NCBI GenBank assembly: GCA_003240795.1
Contig: QFNK01000134.1
Location: 1-5,726, forward strand
Direction: 5' to 3'
Length of the DNA stretch: 5,726 nt
Origin: Micavibrio aeruginosavorus
GTDB lineage: Bacteria; Pseudomonadota; Alphaproteobacteria; Micavibrionales; Micavibrionaceae
Under the pieces are notes generated by a model, which had not been told where the DNA came from, ran no database searches, and saw only the letters and a program-made list of their open reading frames with translations. Shown here in pieces: positions 1 through 4,838 of the stretch. The position numbers were made by a program, and so were the translations under genes. How positions within the stretch are numbered: the stretch's first letter is position 1; each line of letters begins with the position of its first letter.

Positions 1-281
1 GTTCTTGCTTCCGCGTAGCGAAACAGGCTTACGAGAAAGCCGGTCAGTACGCCTACATCGGCCGCAAGCAGAAGAAACGCAATTTCCGCAGCCTGTGGAT
101 CCAGCGTATCAATGCTGCTGCCCGCCTGAACGGCATGACGTACTCCACGTTCATGAACGGCATGATCAAATCCGGCCTCGAACTGAACCGTAAGGTTTTG
201 TCCGAAATCGCGATCCATGATCCGGTTGCCTTCACGGCGCTGGCGAAACTTTCCGCCGACACGCTGAAAAAAGCCGCCTAA
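1..281 (+). CDS. rplT: 50S ribosomal protein L20, C-terminal part (5' end outside window)
   Basis: L20 binds 23S rRNA early in assembly of the large ribosomal subunit. In E. coli, L20 also represses its own operon; nothing here tests that. The visible frame starts at base 3 and gives 92 residues to a TAA stop. Conserved L20 segments are plain: KAGQYAYIGRKQKKRNFR, then LWIQRINAAARLNGMTYS, then the KVLSEIAIHDPVAFTAL block near the C-terminus. Compared with the E. coli protein of 118 residues, roughly the first 28 residues, including the basic N-terminal extension, lie upstream of the window. The tail ends in KKAA. A strong terminator follows within about 30 bases, so this is the last gene of its transcript, presumably the usual infC-rpmI-rplT group, although the earlier genes are not visible. 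Identification is very secure. Confidence 0.97.
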   Translation, partial: SCFRVAKQAYEKAGQYAYIGRKQKKRNFRSLWIQRINAAARLNGMTYSTFMNGMIKSGLELNRKVLSEIAIHDPVAFTALAKLSADTLKKAA

Positions 282-311
282 TTCAGGCTTTTTAAGATAA
301 AGAATTTAAAG

Positions 312-333
312 CAGCCCTTCGGGGCTGTTTTTT
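312..333 (+). terminator. Rho-independent terminator of the rplT transcript
   Basis: A perfect 6-bp stem CAGCCC/GGGCTG (312-317 and 322-327) closes a TTCG tetraloop (318-321). It is followed at once by six T residues (328-333). The C-G-closed UUCG loop is exceptionally stable in RNA. It lies about 30 bases after the rplT stop, so it should end the ribosomal transcript before the accessory genes. Confidence 0.93.
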
Positions 334-334
334 A

Positions 335-363
335 TTGCCCTCTGCATAAGCCATAGTTATGGT
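335..363 (+). promoter_or_regulatory. Possible promoter for the 59-residue gene
   Basis: TTGCCC (335-340) is followed after a 17-base spacer by TATGGT (358-363), a moderate match to the -35 and -10 boxes of the housekeeping sigma factor. A start point near base 370 would leave about 20 bases of leader containing the ribosome binding site. The -10 overlaps a small palindrome, CCATA-GT-TATGG (351-362), which could be a protein site or chance. A promoter is expected here because a strong terminator lies just upstream, but the match itself is only fair. Confidence 0.35.
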
Positions 364-391
364 TAGTTACGCACAACAATCGGAGGGGAGC

Positions 392-571
392 ATGGGAATT
401 CTAGCAACATTTTTTCGCGTATTCGGAGAAGACAGACGCTCCCTGGACAATCATACACCTGCGCCGCATCGCCCGCGCGCCGGTTTCGAAGATCTTCACG
501 CATTGCTGGTCGGAACAAACGAAAAAACGCGCAAACAGCCCGCCCAAGCCGCGCCGGCCCTGAAACGCTAA
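392..571 (+). CDS. Small protein of unknown function (59 residues)
   Basis: I do not recognise this protein. The ATG at 392 was chosen because GGAGGGGAG (382-390) sits just before it, a strong Shine-Dalgarno sequence with about 5 bases of spacing after GGAGG. An in-frame ATG at 359 would add 11 residues but has no comparable site. The protein starts with a short hydrophobic, probably amphipathic stretch, MGILATFFRVFG. A polar, proline- and arginine-rich middle follows, then GFEDLHALLVG at about residues 31-41, and a basic, alanine/proline-rich tail ending in LKR. There are no cysteines and no full-length membrane helix. A peripheral membrane or regulatory peptide is possible but not shown. 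It lies between the rplT terminator and the convergent EAL gene, whose stop is 4 bases away. The main support is the ribosome binding site plus an open frame; conservation could not be checked. Confidence 0.6.
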   Translation: MGILATFFRVFGEDRRSLDNHTPAPHRPRAGFEDLHALLVGTNEKTRKQPAQAAPALKR

Positions 572-575
572 ATCA

Positions 576-2210
576 CTATCCTTGCTTTTGAAGCAGGGAT
601 ACGACCTCCGGCTGCGCCTTACCGAACAACCAGCCCTGCCCTTTATCAACGCCGATATCGCGCAGATATTTCGACTGGTCTTCCGTTTCCACGAATTCGG
701 CCACGACATAGATATCAAGCTCGTGACACATCTGCGTCAGGTTTTTGATCATCGTCGCATCACGCGGTGAATTGAGGATGGCCTTTGTGTAAACCCCGTC
801 GATCTTGACACCATCGACGCCGAGTTTGTGCAGATACTGGAACGACGCGGCACCCGCGCCGAAGTCATCGAGACATACCTGATGCCCCGCTTTACGCAGC
901 TGCTGTATAAAGCCGTCGACCATATCGAGGTTTTTGATATTGCTCGATTCAGTGATCTCAAAAAGAACATGCTTCGCCGCATCCGGATATTCTTTCAACG
1001 TCTTGATAAGCGAAGCCACAAACTGCTCGTTCTGGATGGAAACGCCGGACAGGTTCACGGCAAGTTTGCCGATATTATCCTTCTTGTGCTTGTCGGCATA
1101 TTTCAACGTCTGGCGGCACACCGACATATCGATATCCGGCGCGATCCCCACATCTTCGCCAAGCACGATCAGCTCATACGGGGAATCCTCCGTGTTGAAA
1201 CGCGCCAGCACCTCGTGGTGCGTAACATTCAGGGTCTGAAGCTCGACAATCGGCTGGAAGTGGATGCTGAACCGCTGGTGCGAGATGATGTTCTTGAGGT
1301 TCTTGATCTTGTTCGTGTTTTCCTCAAGGAAGAATTTGAACGACTTCTTGAGATCGTCGCCGCAATTCTCCAGCCCGTCCTTCTCCATCTTGTTCATCGT
1401 ATAGATAATGGCGCGCGTGGCTTCACGCTCCGTCAGGCTCGGCAGATCGCCCTCGACCGTTTTTGACTTGATATCGATGACGTCGTCCATCTTGAATTTC
1501 TTGGCGACGTTTTTGATTTTTTCTTCGAGCGTGGCGGTCAGGTCCTTCGCCCCGGCCTCCTGCAGGATCACGTATTTTCCGTCTTCCAGGCTTGCCGCCG
1601 TTTCGCCGTCGATGGACGCCGCCATGACGACTTCGGCGATAGAGCTCATAAAGCTGCTCCAGCTGTCTTCATCCAGCTTAGACTGTTGTTCCTTCAATCC
1701 CGCAAGTTCGAGAAGCGTCATGTCCGCATTCGCGCCCGCCGCCATCAATTCCGGAATTTTCTTCGCGATCAACGTTTCGAAATCGGTGCTGCTGGAAATC
1801 TTCGGCGGCGCATCGGCCTCAAATCCCATGATTCTTAGAAGCCCGTCACCTTTGGCAACCGAAACATAAAGCGATCCTTTTTCCTCGATCGAAAAACCGG
1901 AAATAAACGCGCGGACGCCCGGCGTTTCTTCGGCAGGATTTTTGATGGTGACCAGATACGGTCCCTGCTTGCTGCCCGCATGCGCCTTTTTCTGCATGCC
2001 TTCCAGAATGGGAATATCGTTCGCCGAAAATAATTTGCGCGAATCCATATGGTACAGGCCGTTGTCATCGTGTCCTGTAAAGAATTTTGTGGCGCCGGTG
2101 GTGAAGACGATCTTCCCCTCCCGATCTATCTCAATCAGGAAGTCCGCACTGGCGAAAGCGAACGCAAGAAAGCGGTCGCGCTGTGATTTCAAATCGTGAT
2201 CGGCAGACAT
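576..2210 (-). CDS. PAS / degenerate GGDEF / EAL-domain protein, likely c-di-GMP phosphodiesterase
   Basis: This 544-residue protein has no signal peptide or membrane helix, so it should be cytoplasmic. Residues about 15-120 look like a PAS sensor domain (FLIEIDREGKIVFTTGA at its start). Residues about 140-290 resemble a GGDEF domain in layout, but LEDGKYVIL (208-216) stands where GGDEF should be, so no cyclase activity is expected. Residues about 305-540 form an EAL domain, the family that hydrolyses c-di-GMP to pGpG. Its signature is EVL (E333-L335, R337), and the other metal- or substrate-binding positions are present: N386, E418, E421, the DDFG pair D448/D449, K469, E505 and Q525. An active phosphodiesterase controlled by the PAS domain is the best guess; a c-di-GMP receptor is the alternative. 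The ATG at 2210 has no strong Shine-Dalgarno sequence, but it opens a sensible N-terminus just ahead of the PAS fold. The gene is divergent from the HAD gene and convergent with the small gene. Its ligand is unknown. Confidence 0.88.
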   Translation of the reverse strand: MSADHDLKSQRDRFLAFAFASADFLIEIDREGKIVFTTGATKFFTGHDDNGLYHMDSRKLFSANDIPILEGMQKKAHAGSKQGPYLVTIKNPAEETPGVRAFISGFSIEEKGSLYVSVAKGDGLLRIMGFEADAPPKISSSTDFETLIAKKIPELMAAGANADMTLLELAGLKEQQSKLDEDSWSSFMSSIAEVVMAASIDGETAASLEDGKYVILQEAGAKDLTATLEEKIKNVAKKFKMDDVIDIKSKTVEGDLPSLTEREATRAIIYTMNKMEKDGLENCGDDLKKSFKFFLEENTNKIKNLKNIISHQRFSIHFQPIVELQTLNVTHHEVLARFNTEDSPYELIVLGEDVGIAPDIDMSVCRQTLKYADKHKKDNIGKLAVNLSGVSIQNEQFVASLIKTLKEYPDAAKHVLFEITESSNIKNLDMVDGFIQQLRKAGHQVCLDDFGAGAASFQYLHKLGVDGVKIDGVYTKAILNSPRDATMIKNLTQMCHELDIYVVAEFVETEDQSKYLRDIGVDKGQGWLFGKAQPEVVSLLQKQG

Positions 2211-2261
2211 AAAGGCCCAAGATTTTGTTAACCAATTGTATCCTGCAACCCGTCAAAAATT

Positions 2262-2296
2262 CGTAAATTCATTATGACCAAACCTGCGAATTTACG
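2262..2296. repeat. Perfect 9-bp inverted repeat in the divergent EAL/HAD intergenic region
   Basis: CGTAAATTC (2262-2270) and GAATTTACG (2288-2296) are exact reverse complements separated by 17 bases, so the arm centres lie 26 bp apart. The element sits in the middle of the 125 bases between two divergent start codons (2210 on the - strand, 2336 on the + strand). That is where an operator controlling both genes would be expected. An A/T-rich loop and the absence of a T tract argue against a terminator. No convincing promoter pair was found on either strand in this spacer. On the - strand the best fragments are TTGACG (complement of 2251-2256) and TACAAT (complement of 2235-2240), but they are badly spaced relative to each other. 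Confidence 0.5.
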
Positions 2297-2335
2297 CCCC
2301 TTGCGTTCACCTTTTGTTTTGGATAAGCATGGGGC

Positions 2336-3010
2336 ATGACACATCTCGCCGTATTCGACTGGAATGGAACGCTCTTCGACGACACCGCCGCAACGCTGAA
2401 AGCGACGAACAGCTGCCTTCGCTCCTTCGGCCGGCCGGAAATCGACCTGCACACCATGCAGGAAACCTTCTCTTTTCCGCTGATCCACTTCTACGAAAAA
2501 ATGGGCGTTCCGGTGGATGAATATCTCGCCCGCGCCGACGAGGAAGGCTCCGTCTTCCTGAAAACATATGAGGAGGCGGCGACGGAATGCGCGGTCATGG
2601 ACGGCGCGTTCGAGCTGCTCGAATGGCTCAACGCAAACAACGTCCACTGCATGGTTTTATCGAACCATCTTCAGCACTGTCTGGATCTCGACGTCGTCAA
2701 TCTTGGCATCGCGCCTTACATGAAAGACATCTCCGGCAACGAAACGAAGGCGACGATTACACAGGGCCTGTCCAAACAAATACGCCTCGAAGCCTATATG
2801 AAAGAAAAAGGCTTCAAGGCAGAGAAGACGTTCATCATCGGCGATTCCCATGAAGAACCCGAACTCGCCAAACGCCTCGGCATTCTGGGAATCAGCATCG
2901 CCGGCGGCCTTCTCTCCGCCGCGCGGCTTGAAAAATACAAGGCCGATTACATTATCCGGAAACTTCACGAACTCCGCCCGATCCTCCAAAAACACTGGAA
3001 TCTTGCCTAG
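2336..3010 (+). CDS. HAD-superfamily hydrolase, phosphoglycolate-phosphatase-like
   Basis: This 224-residue soluble protein has the order of motifs of a HAD phosphatase. Motif I is FDWNGTLFDD with the nucleophile D8. The helical cap lies at about residues 15-85. Motif II is MVLSNH with S109. A lysine for motif III is probably K147 in GLSKQIR. Motif IV is FIIGDSHEEPELAKRLGI with D170 and E174. The length fits the Gph-like (PGP/beta-phosphoglucomutase) type. One oddity is that the second motif I aspartate, normally the acid/base two residues after the nucleophile, is Asn (N10). The substrate cannot be told from the sequence; phosphoglycolate, another small phosphate ester, or a nucleotide are all possible. 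The start at 2336 puts motif I at residue 8, as usual. A GGATAAG about 10 bases upstream is only a weak ribosome binding site, and an ATG at 2329 is out of frame. The gene reads toward the unknown protein and pheST. Confidence 0.85.
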   Translation: MTHLAVFDWNGTLFDDTAATLKATNSCLRSFGRPEIDLHTMQETFSFPLIHFYEKMGVPVDEYLARADEEGSVFLKTYEEAATECAVMDGAFELLEWLNANNVHCMVLSNHLQHCLDLDVVNLGIAPYMKDISGNETKATITQGLSKQIRLEAYMKEKGFKAEKTFIIGDSHEEPELAKRLGILGISIAGGLLSAARLEKYKADYIIRKLHELRPILQKHWNLA

Positions 3011-3052
3011 CGGCAGTAATTTCCATGTGCTTCTTTAAATCACAATGACTGA

Positions 3053-3080
3053 TTTTCAGCCACTTAAGCGCAACTGAAAA
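3053..3080. repeat. 7-bp inverted repeat upstream of the 182-residue gene, candidate operator
   Basis: TTTTCAG (3053-3059) and CTGAAAA (3074-3080) are perfect reverse complements with 14 bases between them. The arm centres are 21 bp apart, about two turns of the helix, as expected for a dimeric regulator. The right arm falls near the -35 region of the extended -10 promoter just downstream, so binding could repress or activate that promoter. It could be a chance pairing of short A/T-rich arms. It does not look like a terminator for the HAD gene, since no T tract follows. Confidence 0.4.
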
Positions 3081-3096
3081 CGGCACAAAGTTTGCA

Positions 3097-3105
3097 TGAT
3101 AAAAT
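3097..3105 (+). promoter_or_regulatory. Extended -10 promoter for the 182-residue gene
   Basis: TGATAAAAT matches the extended -10 form TGnTATAAT with one mismatch. No good -35 hexamer lies 16-18 bases upstream, which extended -10 promoters can tolerate. A start point near 3112 would give about 22 bases of leader holding the AGGA ribosome binding site at 3124-3127. Confidence 0.5.
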
Positions 3106-3133
3106 CTGTAACCTTCACAATGCAGGACGCATC

Positions 3134-3682
3134 ATGACGACCATTAGCGGAAGCCAGTTTAACGTTTCCCCCTTTGAAAAACTGGGCATCACCGTCTCGA
3201 ATAAAAAAATGACGGATGAGGAGATTGAAAAGTTCAAGAAACTACAGGAACAGGGCGCAAGCCAGACCGGCACCGCCGCCACAGGCCTGTTAAATACTCC
3301 TATCGCCGTTAAGGGCACCGGAAAAACGGACCATGCCACGCTCGAAAAAGAACGCGCACGTGTCGAAGGCAACGTCACAACGCCCCAGACGAAACTCGCG
3401 GCCCAGACGATGGGCTCTGAAGACGCCCCATCTTCTTTGGATCAAGCGGTTGGAAGAACCGTAGAGGAAGAATTTTTGGATTTTTCCCGCAAACCCTGGC
3501 AAGAGAGAATGCGCGCGATGATCCTGAAATCCATGGGATTGAGAGAGGAGGATCTTGCCAATATTTCTCCTGAAGACCGCGAGAAAATCGAGGCCAAGAT
3601 CAAGGAAAAGATCGACGAGGAAATCCGTAAAAAGACCGGCATGAACGCAACGGGCGCGGCCAGCGCCATAGCGACCGCTTAA
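3134..3682 (+). CDS. Conserved-looking hypothetical protein (182 residues)
   Basis: Function unknown. The ATG at 3134 was chosen because AGGA (3124-3127) lies 6 bases ahead of it; an upstream in-frame TTG at 3092 lies inside the promoter and is rejected. The protein has three parts. Residues about 1-42 (SPFEKLGITVSNKKMTDEEIEKFKKLQEQ) include a predicted charged helix. Residues about 43-108 are a low-complexity linker rich in Thr, Ala, Gly and Gln. Residues about 110-168 form a compact, highly charged helical segment with WQERMRAMILKSMGLREEDL, then ISPEDREKIEAKIKEKI. This last pattern (RMR..IL..MGL.EEDL...P.(E/D)RE.IE..I) resembles the ends of many unannotated alphaproteobacterial proteins, as far as I recall. 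There are no cysteines, signal peptide or membrane helices. A structural or adaptor role in the cytoplasm is a guess only. It has its own promoter and lies 61 bases before pheS. Confidence 0.8.
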   Translation: MTTISGSQFNVSPFEKLGITVSNKKMTDEEIEKFKKLQEQGASQTGTAATGLLNTPIAVKGTGKTDHATLEKERARVEGNVTTPQTKLAAQTMGSEDAPSSLDQAVGRTVEEEFLDFSRKPWQERMRAMILKSMGLREEDLANISPEDREKIEAKIKEKIDEEIRKKTGMNATGAASAIATA

Positions 3683-3692
3683 CGGACTGAAA

Positions 3693-3732
3693 AACCCCGA
3701 AAAACTCTGGAAATCGGCGGTTTCTTCGGGTT
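3693..3732 (+). other. Imperfect stem-loop between the 182-residue gene and pheS
   Basis: AACCCCGAA (3693-3701) can pair with TTCGGGTT (3725-3732) if one C bulges out. Inside it, AAAC (3702-3705) can pair with GTTT (3720-3723). No run of T follows, so it is a poor intrinsic terminator. It could be a weak terminator for the upstream gene or an attenuator-like leader structure of pheS. Its right arm overlaps the candidate pheS -10 box. Confidence 0.3.
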
Positions 3733-3737
3733 ATATA
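3732..3737 (+). promoter_or_regulatory. Candidate -10 box placing the pheS transcript start at its ATG
   Basis: TATATA (3732-3737) ends 6 bases before the A of the pheS ATG (3744), so transcription would begin at or next to the start codon. No Shine-Dalgarno sequence is present between this box and the ATG (GTCGCC only). The -35 is weak: the best is CTGGAA (3707-3712), at an over-long spacing. The promoter call is tentative, but it fits the absence of a ribosome binding site. Confidence 0.4.
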
Positions 3738-3743
3738 GTCGCC

Positions 3744-4832
3744 ATGACAAATATAGCCCAACTCAAAGACGAGCTGACCGGTCTTATCTCGGCGGCAAAC
3801 GACCTGCAAAAGCTGGAGGAAGCGCGCGTTGCCGCCCTCGGCAAGAAGGGCCGCATTACCGACCTGATGAAAAGCCTCGGCGGCATGGCCCCGGAAGAGC
3901 GCAAGGATTTCGGCGCCGCCGTCAACGCGCTGAAGGATGAAGTCTCCGCGCTCATCGACCGTCAGGAAAGCGCCTTGAAAAAGCAGGCGATGACAGACCG
4001 CCTTGCCCGCGAAACCATCGATGTCACCCTGCCCGTTCGCCCGGAAGCAAAAGGCAGCATCCATCCGATCTCGCAAACGATGGACGAGCTCATCTCCATC
4101 TTCGGCTCCATGGGCTTTGAACTGGCCGAAGGGCCGGACATCGAGGATGACTGGCACAACTTCACCGCGCTCAACTTCCCGCCCGGCCACCCCGCACGCG
4201 AAATGCACGACACGTTCTACCTGCCCGACGATGCCGATGAAAAGGGCGAAGCCGCTAAGAAACTTCTGCGCACGCACACATCGACCGTCCAGATCCGCCA
4301 CATGATGGGCAAACAGCCGCCCTTCAAAATGATCTGCATGGGCCGTGTGTACCGTTCCGACTACGACATGACGCACACGCCCGTCTTCCACCAGTGCGAA
4401 GGCCTTGTCATCGACAAAAACATCAATATGGGCCACCTCAAGGGCTGCCTGCTTGATTTCTGCCGCGCCTATTTCGAGGTGGACGACCTGCCTCTGCGCA
4501 TGCGCCCGTCCTTTTTCCCGTTCACGGAACCGAGCGCGGAAGTCGATATAGGCTGTTCCCGCAAGAACGGCGAACTGAAAATCGGCGCCGGCGACAGCTG
4601 GCTCGAAATTCTCGGCTCCGGCATGGTGCACCCGAATGTTTTGAGAAACTGCGGTATCGATCCGGATGAATATCAGGGCTTTGCCTTCGGTATGGGGATC
4701 GAGCGTATCGCGATGCTGAAATACGGCATTCCAGACCTCCGCACCTTCTTTGACTCCGACACGCGCTGGCTCTCGCATTACGGCTTCGACCCGCTTGACC
4801 GCCCCAACCGCACGACCGGCACGAAAGGCTAA
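3744..4832 (+). CDS. pheS: Phenylalanine--tRNA ligase alpha subunit
   Basis: PheS is the catalytic subunit of the cytoplasmic alpha2-beta2 enzyme that charges tRNA-Phe using ATP. The 362-residue product has the N-terminal coiled-coil arm that contacts tRNA (about residues 1-90, with EEARVAALGKKGRITDLMKSL). The class II catalytic core follows. Motif 1 is around HPISQTMDELISIFGSMGF (107-125), and motif 2 is GRVYRSDYDMTHTPVFHQCEG (200-220). FPFTEPSAEVD (258-268) forms part of the phenylalanine pocket, and motif 3 is GFAFGMGIERIAML (312-325). The pocket alanine equivalent to E. coli Ala294 is present (A314), so normal specificity is expected. The protein is somewhat longer than the E. coli one (327) because of an insert near LPDDADEKGEAAKKLL and a polar tail after WLSHYGF. 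The start aligns with known PheS N-termini, and the next in-frame Met is residue 43. No ribosome binding site precedes it. pheT follows after 6 bases, so the two are co-transcribed. Confidence 0.97.
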   Translation: MTNIAQLKDELTGLISAANDLQKLEEARVAALGKKGRITDLMKSLGGMAPEERKDFGAAVNALKDEVSALIDRQESALKKQAMTDRLARETIDVTLPVRPEAKGSIHPISQTMDELISIFGSMGFELAEGPDIEDDWHNFTALNFPPGHPAREMHDTFYLPDDADEKGEAAKKLLRTHTSTVQIRHMMGKQPPFKMICMGRVYRSDYDMTHTPVFHQCEGLVIDKNINMGHLKGCLLDFCRAYFEVDDLPLRMRPSFFPFTEPSAEVDIGCSRKNGELKIGAGDSWLEILGSGMVHPNVLRNCGIDPDEYQGFAFGMGIERIAMLKYGIPDLRTFFDSDTRWLSHYGFDPLDRPNRTTGTKG

Positions 4833-4838
4833 ACGACC

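Noticed and set aside
359..391. Upstream ATG at 359 as the start of the small gene
   Set aside because: It lies within the candidate -10 region and has no ribosome binding site, whereas the ATG at 392 has a very strong one.
580..598. Bidirectional terminator for the convergent pair
   Set aside because: The 8-bp stem includes a G-T pair and lies inside the EAL coding region; neither strand has a T tract after it.
828..1466. A 212-residue open frame on the + strand inside the EAL gene
   Set aside because: It mirrors the EAL domain coding sequence, has no ribosome binding site and no family resemblance.
2228..2647. A 139-residue open frame on the - strand covering the HAD gene start and the spacer
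   Set aside because: It runs opposite a clear HAD motif I and across the divergent promoter region; it is a mirror of the real gene.
3004..3015. Hairpin TGCC-TAGC-GGCA at the end of the HAD gene as a terminator
   Set aside because: The stem is only 4 bp and includes the stop codon, and no run of T follows.
3683..3743. A pheM-like leader peptide controlling pheST by attenuation
   Set aside because: The short stretch GGT TTC TTC GGG TTA holds only two Phe codons, lacks an ATG and ribosome binding site, and the nearby stem-loop has no T tract.
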